Source: Neovahlkampfia damariscottae (Eukaryota; Heterolobosea; Selenaionea; Neovahlkampfiida; Neovahlkampfiidae). From it: 64,000 bases of DNA. Location: contig JABLTG010000080.1 of NCBI GenBank assembly GCA_016618085.1, positions 23,616 to 87,615 of the forward strand, given 5' to 3'. Below, piece after piece: positions 43,153 to 54,400 of this stretch. The stretch's first letter is position 1; every line of letters begins with the position of its first letter. The notes beneath the pieces were generated by a model. That model saw only the letters and a list, made by a program, of their open reading frames with translations. It ran no database searches and was not told where the DNA came from. Position numbers and translations under genes: made by a program.

Positions 43153-45113
43153 ATGGAAGAGGAAACCTCAATCGACATGAGAGAGATGAGACAAGATGAA
43201 AACTCTGACCTTGAAATGAAAGATATTGATATGCAAGGTATGTCTATGACAAATAGAAAAAAAAGTATGATTATCAAAAGAGACGATAGTTACATTAAAC
43301 CAACAAAAGTTGAAGTTGTAACAAAATCACTTGCAAAATATTTGATACCTATAGCTATTTGTCTCTCAGCCATTATAGGTTTAGCCATTATATTTATTGG
43401 AATTTTCGCTTCACAGCTTCGTAATCATTTTTTTTTTTTTACAAACCTTTTTTTAGTTGTCAAAACAGCCATGGTAATGAAAAATGGAATTGTATCATCT
43501 GATTCACCTACTTGTGCAGGTGTTGGCGTTCGTATATTACAAAAAGGTGGAAATGCAGTTGATGCTGCAATAGCCACTGGTTTATGTTTAGGTGTTATTT
43601 CACCATATGCTTCTGGTATTGGAGGAGGCGGTTATATGTTAATTCATATGGCTAAAACAAATAAACAAGATTTTATTGATTATAGAGAAGAAGCACCAGG
43701 TGCTGCAACTCACGACATGTTTGTTGGAAGAAAGTCAAATAGCACAAAAGGAGGACTTTCAATAGCTGTTCCAGGTGAAATTAAAGGATATTATCAGGCT
43801 TGGCAATTATATGGAAATTTAACTTGGGCTTCACTTTTTGAGGAACCAATAAAATTGGCAAGGGAAGGTGAGAAAATATTTAATTCTAATTTTCAGGATT
43901 TCCTTGTAGTAGATTGTTGAATATACGTTTAAATCAACTTGGTGATATTTTATTTCAAAATGAAGGTTTGAAATCAGTTTTTGCACCAACAGGAGTTGTT
44001 CCAAGTGAAGGAACAATTATAAAAAGACCAAACTTGGCAAATACATTGGAAACTATTTCAATTAATGGACCTGATGGTTTATATAAAGGACAGGTCGCGA
44101 CTGACTTGGCTTCTGATATCCAATCAGCTAATGGTATTATCACCACCAATGATCTTTCAAATTATCAAGCAAAAAGAAGAGAACCATTAACTTCATTTTA
44201 TGGAGGTTATGGTGTAATGTCAGGACCACCTCCTTCTTCTGGTGTTATCATTAATTTCATGTTAAATTTACTTGAAAAATTTGATTTAGAAAGATTATCA
44301 TCTAGACATGTTTTATCATATCATTATGTTATTGAAGCATTAAAACATGGATTTGCACATCGAACATATCTTGGTGATGTTTCATTTGCAAATATAACTA
44401 ATTATGTTAACAAATTGAATTCAAAGAGTTATGCTTCATTGATTAATCAAAAATTTGATTCTTCAAAAACTTTTCCACCTGAATATTACTTAATTGATGA
44501 AAAATTAGCAAATGAAGGTGCTGGTACTTCACATATTTCAATTATGGATAAAGAAAGAAATGCAGTTTCAGCTACTCATTCAATTAACTTAAATTTTGGA
44601 TCAAAAATTCTTTCAACAAAAACAGGTATCATTTTAAATAATCATATGGATGATTTTTCAACACAAATGAATGAAACAAATATATTTGGTTTAAAACAAT
44701 CAGAGATAAATAAAATTGAACCTGGAAAAAGACCACTTTCTTCAATGGCACCAATGTTAATGTTTGATGGTCCAACTGTTTATATGGCTATTGGATCATC
44801 AGGTGGTCCAACAATTATAAGTTCAATTCTTGAAGTATTTTTAAATATGCATGATTTTCATAAAGAAGTGAAAAAATCAATTGATGATCCAAGAGTACAT
44901 TCACAATTATATCCATGGAATGTTAAAGTAGAACCTGGTATTCCAACAATTATACTTGATGCGCTGAAAGAATTGGGTCATAATATTTCAAGAATTACAT
45001 CAGTTGCTGATGGTCAATTTGGTGTTGGAAATGTTCAAGTTGTTGTAAATCAAGGCGAATATCTTTATGGTGCTGCTGATGAAAGAAAATTAGGAGCTCC
45101 AAATGGATATTAA
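43153..45113 (+). CDS. Gamma-glutamyltranspeptidase, type II membrane protein
   Basis: 631 aa, three exons (introns 43421-43456, 43868-43896). A 65-residue acidic/basic cytosolic tail, one membrane helix (LIPIAICLSAIIGLAIIFIG), then the Ntn-hydrolase: GNAVDAAIATGLCLGVI and GIGGGGYMLIH, PGAATHDMF, SIAVPGEIKGYY, and the autocleavage site in GAGTSHISIMDKERNAVSAT, whose Thr becomes the nucleophile of the small subunit. Lid and substrate strings PLSSMAPML and IGSSGGPTIIS are intact. Breaks the gamma-glutamyl bond of glutathione at the cell surface. Confidence 0.95.
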
Positions 45114-45163
45114 AAATAATAAAACCTTTTCATTGGTCTAATTTCATTCAATACTCTGAGTTT

Positions 45164-46149
45164 ATGGAAGAAGATATTTTTTCAATCAACCTGAATAAAC
45201 CCAATTCACAACAAGTGTATATCCCAATACAAGTAATTCATTTTTCTTTTGACAAAAAAAAAAGGATACTATTTTAGAGGAAGATTTGCAAAATATTTCA
45301 GTTGAAGAAATTGAAAAAAAAATTGGAAAAATTAACTTTGATATTGAGAAAGAAATTGATTCTTCAAATAAAAAATATGTAATTTTGAAAAAATCATATT
45401 TAGAAGAAATTCAAAAATTTGTTGAAGGAAAAAAAGATAATTATCCAAAAGTACATTCTTTTTGGTTAAAAGTTTTAAAAAATTCATATCTTTTTTATCA
45501 AAAATATCAAAGTCATTTGACAATATCCAAAGAAGATGAACTATCTTTAAATTATTTACAAAAAGTTACTTTAAAAGAAGAAGTAACAGAAACTAATGAA
45601 ATATTCACACTAGATTTTCATTTTGAAAAAGGAAATTCTTATTTTATGAATGAAAAGTTGACTAAAGTTTTTTCAAAAAAATTATACAAAGATTTCAATA
45701 CAATGGATGAAAATACTCAATTGAAATATGGTTTATATACTTCAAAAGAACTTAAAGAATACATGATTAACATTGATGATTCAAAAATTCAAGGAACAAA
45801 AATTCTATGGAAAGATGGAAAAAAATTACAAACTAGAATATCAATGACAAATAGATCAACAAAGATTAACACTGAAGTCAAAGATAATATTCAAAAAACT
45901 CAATCATTTTATAATTTTTTTGATGAAGTCAATGACAATGATGAATCAGTTCAAAAAGAACAATGGTCAATATTGTATGGTTTGAAGAAAGAAATTTTAC
46001 AAGATCCATTGTTTTATTATTTGAGATTGAATGAGTATGACTTTATTTCTGAAGAAGAAGATTCATATGATTTTGATGATGAATTTATAACTAAAGATCA
46101 ATCAGAAATGATGAATGATGTAGGATATTTGAGACAACAAAAAAAGTGA
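45164..46149 (+). CDS. Nucleosome assembly protein, NAP1 family (copy 1)
   Basis: Histone chaperone, 317 aa, two exons (intron 45233-45264). After a long dimerisation helix, the NAP core reads HSFWLKVLKNSYLF, EDELSLNYLQKVTLKEE, FTLDFHFEKGNSYFMNEKLTKVF, GTKILWKDGKKLQ and SFYNFFDEVNDND. The acidic C-terminal tail (SEEEDSYDFDDEF) is short. It is followed in tandem by a related but shorter copy. Confidence 0.9.
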
Positions 46150-46246
46150 ACATAATATTATTAGTTAATTTAGGGTTCTCTTTGGTCTTTATTAAATAAC
46201 TTTTTTTCAAACAACCAATCATTTCATTTTTCTTTGAAATAACAAA

Positions 46247-47024
46247 ATGGACGAAAGGAAGGTTTGAAATTTTTGTTTGAAAACTAAAATCAAAATAGAA
46301 ACATTTAGAAACATTAAAAGATTCAGAAAAAGAAATTATTAAAAAAGCTGAAGAAATTCAAAAAAATATTGACAAAAGAATTGAAGAAACAGAAAAAAAA
46401 AATGAAGAACTAACAAAAAAATATGAAAAAATAAAAGAACCTTTAATCAAAGAAATATGCTTTTATATCAATGGAGAAAAAGAAAATTCAACAAAAATAC
46501 CAAATTACTGGTTGGTAGTTTTAAAAAATTCAGATCTATTTTCTGATATTAATGAAAAAGATGAATTGGCATTAAAATATTTAAAAAATATAACCATTGA
46601 AAATGAGTCTATTTTAAATTTTGAATTCGAAAAAAATGAATATTTTCAAAATACAAGTTTAAAAAAAACATTTAAAGAAGAAAAAGTAATATCAGGTACA
46701 AAAATTGAATGGAATGAAGGAAAGAATTTACAATTAAAGAGAGTTTTAAAAAAACCAAAAGGAAAAAAAAAAACAAATGAAACACCAAAAATCATTGAAA
46801 AATATGAACCTTGTGATTCGTTCTTTAATTTCTTTGATAAAGTTGAAGATGAAGAAATAGAAGAAGATGATTTTATAATTTTTGAAGAATTAAAAGAGAC
46901 AGTATTACCTAATTCTGTCAAATATTATTTAGCTGAACATTTACAAGACGAAGAAGAAGATGATTCAGAAGATGATGAAGACGAAGAAGAAGAAGGTATA
47001 GTTTTGACATCAGAAGATTATTAA
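46247..47024 (+). CDS. Nucleosome assembly protein/SET family (copy 2)
   Basis: 246 aa, two exons (intron 46262-46298; exon 1 only 15 nt). A coiled N-terminal helix, then KIPNYWLVVLKNSDLFS, DELALKYLKNITIENES, FEFEKNEYFQNTSLKKTF, GTKIEWNEGK and SFFNFFDKVEDEE, and a strongly acidic tail (about 20 Asp/Glu near the end). It parallels copy 1 through the whole core, so the two are likely old tandem duplicates. The shorter core resembles SET/TAF-I. Its stop is 7 nt from that of the AP-4 gene. Confidence 0.88.
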
Positions 47025-47031
47025 ATAAATT

Positions 47032-47544
47032 TTAATTACTAATTTTATCAATCATTTCAATGGTATCCAAAACGTTTGCTCTGTTTGTCTTTTGAGAAAA
47101 AAATAAGATTTTTTTTTTTTTTTTTTTCTTACTTCAAAGATGTATCCATTCATAATCATTTCTGAAACTATAAAATGTGCTTTTTCGAGATTAAACATGA
47201 CATCTAATTCACAAACATCTCCAAAATATTTATCTAGTGTTTCAACTAAAGCGTGGATGAACTCCAAAACAGCGAGTTCATTTTCATTTTGATCAACTCC
47301 AACAATAAAAAAAAGTGAAGCATATCTTCGGTATATTAATTTATAATTCAAATATTCGATAAAGTTACACTGAAAAGAATTTTAAATTTTTTTTTTTCGT
47401 TACTTGCTCATCTCCTCTTGACAAACATTTACGAACTACTTCACCTTCAAGTGCAGTTCTTTCATTAATAGATTTGAATTTTGTATATTGTGCCAATCTG
47501 GTTTGTCCTTGTTTATTGACGAGTAACACAAATTCAATTGTCAT
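47032..47544 (-). CDS. AP4S1: AP-4 complex sigma subunit
   Basis: Small chain of the adaptor AP-4 at the trans-Golgi, 144 aa, exactly the usual length. Three exons (introns 47370-47403, 47089-47132). Splicing gives [77 protein letters not shown] and [19 protein letters not shown], which follow AP-4 sigma and differ from AP-1, AP-2 and AP-3 sigma. AP-4 has been lost in many lineages, so its presence is informative. Confidence 0.95.
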
Positions 47545-47690
47545 TTTGTTTGGTTGATTTTGTGGGTGTGATTTGATTGGATGAAAAAAAATGAATCAAA
47601 TTTTTCCCTTTTGCTCTAAAATTACTTTTTTAAGTGATTTCGAATCTTTTTTTCATTCAGTTTGTTGTTCAAATTCACAACATTGAATTC

Positions 47691-48573
47691 ATGAGGATGA
47701 GAGTGTCTTGTCTGGTCTTCTTGATATTTCTTGTTATGAATTCAGAGAGCTACAAGAATATAGATGAATATTTTGAAGGAGATGAAGATTTATGTTGGTC
47801 TCAAGGGAACATAGATTTCTTCAATACATTTATTGAAAATTATTTTGGCAATCAATCTATCACTCAAGAAATGCTGGAAAAGATGGAATTTAACATCAAA
47901 TGAATTTCAATAAATAATTTACTTTCAAAAATATCATTTCCCATCATTTCCTTTGAGATAATTGGATCTTTATTATTTGATCTTGTTCATATGAGTATTC
48001 TAGTTGATTTAAAGAATCCTGAACTAAATGAAGAATTTATGAAAAAACTACAATTCATTATTGATGTAAACAAAGTTAAGCTATACAAAAATTACTACTT
48101 TAAGGTTGAATTTGATTTTCAGATGAGAAAGTCCCAATTGTTTTTCGGTAACATTTTGTTGGATTAATTTTCTTAAAGAATTGTTTCAAAAAATTAAAAT
48201 TATCATTGACCAAGATAAATTGGAAGAAAATTCAACTTCAACCACAAGAAATCAAATTGTTAACATTAGAATCACTGAGAGAGATAATGAATTTGATAAT
48301 CATACAACAGACATTCAAAGACAGCATGCTTGGGAAGTGAGATCTTTAAAAATCGAAATTTTAGAGACAAAAGCAAGATACGATAAACAAATTCATGATT
48401 TGAGTATTCAAATCTTACAATTGAATAATGAAATCTCAAAAATGAAATTCGATCATGAGAAAGAACTATTCAACATGAAATTTCAATTAATCAACAAGGA
48501 TTCTATGATCAAAGAGTTAGAAGATGAAATAAAAATAATATCAGAAAACCAAAAAAAACCAAAAAATCAATGA
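47691..48573 (+). pseudogene. Secreted coiled-coil protein gene with an in-frame TGA
   Basis: Signal peptide (MRMRVSCLVFLIFLVMNSES) and about 50 more codons run into TGA at 47901. The same frame then stays open and protein-like for about 50 codons to a clean donor (intron 48066-48104), a second intron (48148-48178), and a long coiled coil (HAWEVRSLKIEILETKARY, LNNEISKMKFDHEKELFN). No GT-AG intron can remove the TGA. Either the 5' piece alone is the gene, or a nonsense mutation has split it, or translation starts at a later ATG (about 47990, with an ATTGG 30 nt upstream). Family unknown. Confidence 0.6.
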
Positions 48574-48698
48574 ATAGTTCAAATCATCAGTTGAAGTAAA
48601 AAACTATTTTTAAGTTTATTGTTCTTCTTTCCCTTGTTTCAAGCATTTCACCTGTTGACAGATGATTAAATGAACAATGATTGAGCAAAAAAAAGAAT

Positions 48699-49016
48699 TT
48701 ATTTTTGTTTTGGAACACCGACTCCTCCTTTTACGTTGAGTTCAGTCTTTGAAGATCCTTCACTCATATTCAAATATGGGTAACAGGATTTGATGATTTC
48801 CATAACACCATCAATTTTTAATGAAGCATCATGATCTTCTTTTGTATCCCACATCTCTGTGACAGTGACCATGTTTTCTTTTCCTTCAGGAATACTGACC
48901 ATGTATAAGTGAAGTCCTTTTGCTCCTTCAAGAACTTTTGAAGCTTTAAGAAGATGTTCTAACACTACTTCTGTTTTTCCAGGTTGTGTGGCAATGCATC
49001 CATGAAGTCCGTACAT
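48699..49016 (-). CDS. ABM-domain (antibiotic biosynthesis monooxygenase-like) protein
   Basis: 105 aa, single exon. MYGLHGCIATQPGKTEVVLEHLLKAS, LHLYMVSIPEGKENMVTVTE and EMWDTKEDHDASLK fit the dimeric ferredoxin-like ABM fold (YgiN type), with the Trp and paired acidic/His positions of that family. Probably a small dimeric oxygenase or a redox-related protein; substrate unknown. The TTG-initiated extension to 49067 covers the CCAAT box and is not used. Confidence 0.8.
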   Translation of the reverse strand: MYGLHGCIATQPGKTEVVLEHLLKASKVLEGAKGLHLYMVSIPEGKENMVTVTEMWDTKEDHDASLKIDGVMEIIKSCYPYLNMSEGSSKTELNVKGGVGVPKQK

Positions 49017-49199
49017 GAAAAGTGTAGTTTTGGCTGGAATTACATTGATTGGCCAACTATTGTCCAATAAATCTATTTCTGTTCATGTTTTCGAAAGAAA
49101 TTTAATTTTCATTTATTTTGTTCATTGCTGAGAAAAGAAGAATCTGAATAAAGGTGGAATATAATTGGTCATTCACCTCCGATTTTTTCTTGTTCTCGA

Positions 49200-49754
49200 A
49201 TGAAGGCATTCTTCACCTTGATTATATTAACACTTTTAATTCAGTTGGTTTTGGGTGAGTGGACATCCAAAAAAGATACAAATATAGAAATTCTTCCAAA
49301 TCATTCAACCTACGTCGATTTTACAACGGAACCATCAATAATCGGTTGGCAAGTTCAATGTACCAGTTACTGTAATATATATTTAGTTGATCTTGAAAAT
49401 TTAGAACTTATTCAATCAGGAAAAATCGTTACTTATTATTATGGAGTGAAAAGAGAGTTAACATCAAGTTTTGAGTATAACAATAACGAAATTATAAAAA
49501 AGAAACTTTACCTAATTGTAGTAAACCCTTCAACTGATAAAAAAATATTTGCTTCATTTGTTAGAAGAGAATTTAAACCATATTTTGGACAAGACTCTTA
49601 TGTATTCATTGGAATTGGACTATTTTTATTAGCACTCGGAATAATGGTTATTTTGAGTTTATTTTGTTTTCTTGGGATAAGATTTGTTCAATCAAGAAAA
49701 AAAGAAAAAACACCACATCAATATCTTCCTCAAGATGAACCAATTGATTTTTAA
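49200..49754 (+). CDS. Type I membrane protein, unknown family
   Basis: 184 aa. Signal peptide MKAFFTLIILTLLIQLVLG, a roughly 115-residue extracellular domain predicted beta-rich with two close Cys (CTSYC) and several N-glycosylation sequons (NHS, NNE region), one membrane helix (VFIGIGLFLLALGIMVILSLFCF), and a short basic cytosolic tail. No recognised domain. An ATTGG lies about 30 nt upstream. Confidence 0.75.
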   Translation: MKAFFTLIILTLLIQLVLGEWTSKKDTNIEILPNHSTYVDFTTEPSIIGWQVQCTSYCNIYLVDLENLELIQSGKIVTYYYGVKRELTSSFEYNNNEIIKKKLYLIVVNPSTDKKIFASFVRREFKPYFGQDSYVFIGIGLFLLALGIMVILSLFCFLGIRFVQSRKKEKTPHQYLPQDEPIDF

Positions 49755-49950
49755 TCAATGAAGAAATTAATTGTTAATAAAATACAAAACGGATGACTGA
49801 AGATAAAATCCATTTTGATGAATTATCATCTATTTTTAAAATTCTATCTTTTTGACAAGATGTTCACATCAACCTCTTTTTGTTGGAAGACCTTCATGTG
49901 GATCAAACCAATAGGAGCCGATGACAAATTGAAACCTGAAATAAAATTTA

Positions 49951-51365
49951 TTATATTGACTGTAAAATTTGATTTAAAAGTTGTTGTACATTTTTTTCAT
50001 CTTTAAAATTTGAATAATGAACAGTAATTTGATTATTTTGATTATTTTCTAAATATTTGTTTTGAATAAATTTCTTTGAAGTTTCGAAATCAAAATCATC
50101 TTGATAATCTGAAAATAATTCTTTCAATTCAGATGAAGAATTTTTAATTTTTTCTTCAAAAATATCAATCTTGTTGAATATTAAAAAAACTGGAATTTTT
50201 GAAATTGATTCATCCAATAATATGGAATTAAAAATTTTTAAACTATCTGTCATTCTATTGGTTTTATTATCTTCATAATTCAATTGGTCAAATTCACTCA
50301 ATGAAACGATAAATAAAATTCCAGAAATGTCTCCCTTTGAATAACCTATCAAAATTAAGACACTAAAAAAAAATAGTTACATTGTTTCCATTTTTTTCTT
50401 TCATTTCTTTGTCCTCCTGTATCAATAATTTTTGTTTTATAAATTTGTTCATCAATTTTAACGTCCAGCGGAAAAGTTGTAATCCCTGTTGTCTTTTTAG
50501 TTGACGAAATAACATCTTCTTTTGTTGTTTCATAAACATTTGGTGAAAATTCTTCTAAAGTTTTAAAATATCTACAAAATTTAAATTTCAAAAAAGAAAA
50601 TTACATCGAAATATTTTCGTATAATCCAAATTTCTTTTGACAAATTAAAACTGAGTTTTGAATAATTTCTTCTTTCCAAAGAGAAATCATTTGATTATGA
50701 ATTTGTTTTGTAAAAATTTCTAAAATATTTGCCTCTTCTTCGTCATTTGTATCAATGATATTCTTTGCAAATTTCTAACCCAAAAATGAATGATATTTTT
50801 TTTACTTCATTTTCTTCATTTTTGAAAGGTAATTTTTGATCAATAACATATTCACAAATAATTGCCATTCCACTTAATAAATTTCTAAAGATATCAGCTT
50901 TGAAATATTTTTCTTTTTTTTTAAAATAACTTGGATCATGAATTAAGTTGGTTTGATTGATAAAAGTCGTTTTTCCTGAATCACCAGTCCCTAATAAAAG
51001 TAATTTATATTCATCTTTTTTTTCTTTTTTTTCAGTTGGTTGTTTTGATTGTCTCTGAGGTGAACCAGTCACAGATGATCTTGGTGAAAGCAAAAATGAA
51101 CTGTCTTTTACAAGTTTTTTATAATGTTTCTCGCAATATATTTTCTCACCCTCAACCGAAACTGTTGATAAAGTTAAGGTTTTTTTACATTCTTCGCACT
51201 CTTTTTTTTTTTTGTGTTAATTTTTTTTTTTGTTTTACTGAAACAAGTTGTGTGGAAAATCATTTCATTTACTGTTGTTTTCTCCATAGCATATACTGTT
51301 TTTCCACATTTTTTACATTTTTCTGAGCTTTTTTTACCCATCATACCTTTTAGTTTGGACAACAT
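49951..51365 (-). CDS. LIM domain fused to a heterotrimeric G-protein alpha subunit
   Basis: 425 aa in five exons (introns 51201-51238, 50775-50805, 50572-50604, 50346-50380). Residues 17-68 are a complete LIM domain (Cys17, Cys20, His38, Cys41, Cys44, Cys47, Cys65, His68), the middle joined by splicing. After a Ser/Pro linker comes G-alpha: G1 LLLGTGDSGKTTF (113-121), a helical-domain region, switch I KKTTGI, G3 DTGGQRNERKKWKQC with Gln285, SLSEFDQ, NRMTDSLKIF and G4 NKIDIFEEK. The switch-I catalytic Arg is Thr255, and the usual N-terminal myristoylation Gly is absent, so hydrolysis and membrane attachment may differ. The G5 TCAT loop is diverged. Confidence 0.9.
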
Positions 51366-51435
51366 TTTTTCGCTACTTTATTGGTTAAAAACAATCCGAC
51401 AAATGAGAATAAAAGACTCAAAACAAATAAAAAAT

Positions 51436-54400
51436 TTATAAATCAATTCTATCATCATCTCTTTCAATAATACTATCTAAATCAACAATTCCTTCTGGTT
51501 GTTCAATTGGTGTTTCTGAAATTGTTGAAAAATCAAGTGTTGAAGATGATTGTAATGAAGGAGTTGAATTTGAAGTTGGACTTCCAAAACTAAGATTTGA
51601 AGAATCATCTAAATCTAAATCTAAAATATCTTTTTTCTTTTTTTTTGAAACAGGTGTTGAAGCAGGAGTTGCAGGTGCATTAATAATTTCTTCAAGTTCA
51701 ACTTCATACTTTTTCAATTCTAATTTTGCTAATTCAACAACTTGATCTGCTTGTGGTGGGACCATTGGAAATTTTACATCACAATATGTATGTGCATTTG
51801 AAGCCATTAATTCAAAATCTTTGATGAAAGTATCACTATCTAAATATTCTAAATTTGCAATTTTTCTATGAATAGATGATAAATCAATAGGTTTTGAAAT
51901 TATTTTTTTATAATCTGGAAAAAGTATTTTATCAACTGGATTTAAAAATGGTGCTGCACATGGATGTTGTTTAACTGTATCCATAATTTTGTTAAATATA
52001 TCTGAAATTAAATCAGTTGTTGTTTTTCTTCTTCTTTTTGATTGAGTAACTGGTGATGCTAAATATTCTAATTCACCTTTCTTTTTTGCATTTTTTCCTT
52101 GTGCTAAAATAGATGTTGGAATTGATATTTTCAATCCACTTTTATTTCCATCTTTATTAATTGTAACACCAGTTGGTGTATCTTCTAATGATCTATTAGA
52201 ACTACCTCCTTCTTGAAGAAGTGCTTTTGCATGTTTTGATTCTGAAAACTTTGGACAAGATCTATTGGTTGACATATGACCCACATTTCCACATGTACCA
52301 CATTTTATATTTGTTTTGATTTTAGCTTGATGAGTTCTAAATCTTTTTGGTTTTTGATCAGATGGTAATTTTGGTTTTCTTTCTCTATGAATAGATTGTA
52401 ATGTTTCACCTGATCCTAGTCTTTCAGCTTTTTTTTCTTTTTCTTTAACCCATCGTCGAAATTGATCTTGTAATCTTCTTCTATCTTTTGCAGAGTGTGT
52501 TGTGTCTGTTGATGAATTTTGTGTTTGTTCTTTTTTTGAAGATGATTTTTTTTCTCTTCTTGAAATATAATATTCAACAAGATTTGGATCTCTAATAATT
52601 TCAACTTTATCTTCTTTTGTTCCATCTGGATGATGAATAGTTGTTGTTTTTCTAACAAAATATTTTTTTTTTTTTGATTCATCATGTTTTGATGTTGTTG
52701 ATTCCATACTTTTAACAGACATTGTATCTGAATCTGAATCTGAATCTAAATTTGATTTTTTTGATTTTTTATTTAATAAATCATTCAATTCTTCATCATC
52801 TTCTTCATCATCTGATTTAAATGTTTTTTCTAATTCTTCTTCTAAATCTGAAAAATCAGAATCATTATCTGAATCAATATCATCAAGTCCAGTTGAAAAA
52901 TCATCTTCTTTTCCATCTTCATAATAAGGTGTTCCATGTTCTAATTTCTTTGCTTCTCTTAAAAATATATTTGTTAAAATTTCTCTGAATTTTGTATTTT
53001 TTGCTTTTTCTTTTACAATATTTTTTCTTCCACCTTGCCCAAGAGATTCTAAGATTTTTCTTGCTGCAATTTTTCTTTCTGTTCTTGATGCCATTTTTTG
53101 TACTCTTTCTTCTGAATATCCTCCTTTTTCAATTAAAATTTGTCTTGCTTCTTCATGTGATAATGAAATTTGATGTGTTTTTTCACTTTCAATTCTACCA
53201 ACTTCTTCTGCAATTTTTGATAATTGTTCCATTTCTTCTTTTTTTAAATTTTGATTTGCAATTGATAAAAGTTCTAATTTTGAACCTTCTTTTCCTTCAA
53301 CTGCATTAATAAAGTTTGATGTTTTATTCCAAGGTGTATTTTTTCTTTCATTTTCAATAAAATTAATAACATCAGAATATTTTTGAAATCCAGATCCCAA
53401 TTTTGAAGATGAAAATGCAAATCCTGCCATAGATGCATCATTAGTTACACCAGTTTCATCTAATCTCAATTGACCAGCTTCCATTGATTCATTCATTGCA
53501 ACCATTTCAGGAGTAACTAAATCAAATAATTGATCTTCAGGTGGAACTTTAAAATCTTTTTTAGCAGTCCAATATCCTGATGCATCACCTCCTCTTTGAA
53601 AATCTGCACATTCTTTTAATCTTTTTCTAATTGAAGTTTCAGACATTGTTGGAAATGTTTCTCTTATATCATCAATTCTAATTTTCATTTCATCAACAGA
53701 TGGTGCTTTTGCAAATTGTCTATAAATGAATAAATTTAATCTATTCTTTGTGAATTGAATTGCTTGACGACTATTTGGAGCTGGACATTCTATATGAGGT
53801 TGAGTATGACCAACTGAATAAATGATTGGAATTTCACGAACATAAAACTTAATTCCATTTTCAGTAGCTCTTGTAGTTAAAATAAAATCTGTTTCATTAA
53901 CTTCATGTTTGAAAATTTGTGAACTATATAATGTATTTTCTGTTGATTTTAAAAATTTACCATCTTCCAATTTTCCAATTAAAGGAATTGATTCTTCTGA
54001 ATCAACTAAAATTGGAATACCATCATCAACTGAAGGTGGAAGATCTTGTTCATTTTCCGGATTTTTATAATAATTACAAATTTTTGTAGCCATTCCAACA
54101 TTATTTAAGAGTGGTGGTTGTTCTTCAATATATTCAAATAAAACTAATCTATGATCATGTGCAGATAAATCACTTGATTTTTGAATTCCTTTAAGTTTTC
54201 TTTTATTTGGTTTTTCTTTCTTTGGTTGTTTATATTCAATTGGTATTATTTTATTAATTAAAGGAAATATATCATATTTTGGTCTATGAAGTAATTTTAA
54301 TTCATCAATTGGAATGTATGTTCTGAAATAAGTTGGATCTAATTCTAGAGCAGGTAAAGAATGTTTAACAATGTGTCTTCCTTTCTTTTGAAATGCATGA

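Noticed and set aside
43955-44149. Minus-strand frame inside gamma-glutamyltranspeptidase
   Set aside because: Shadow of a highly conserved coding exon.
52992-53309. Long plus-strand frames antisense to TAF1 (also at 54617-54952), rich in Leu/Phe
   Set aside because: They are mirror images of Lys/Glu-rich coding sequence, lack a pentamer and show no domain.
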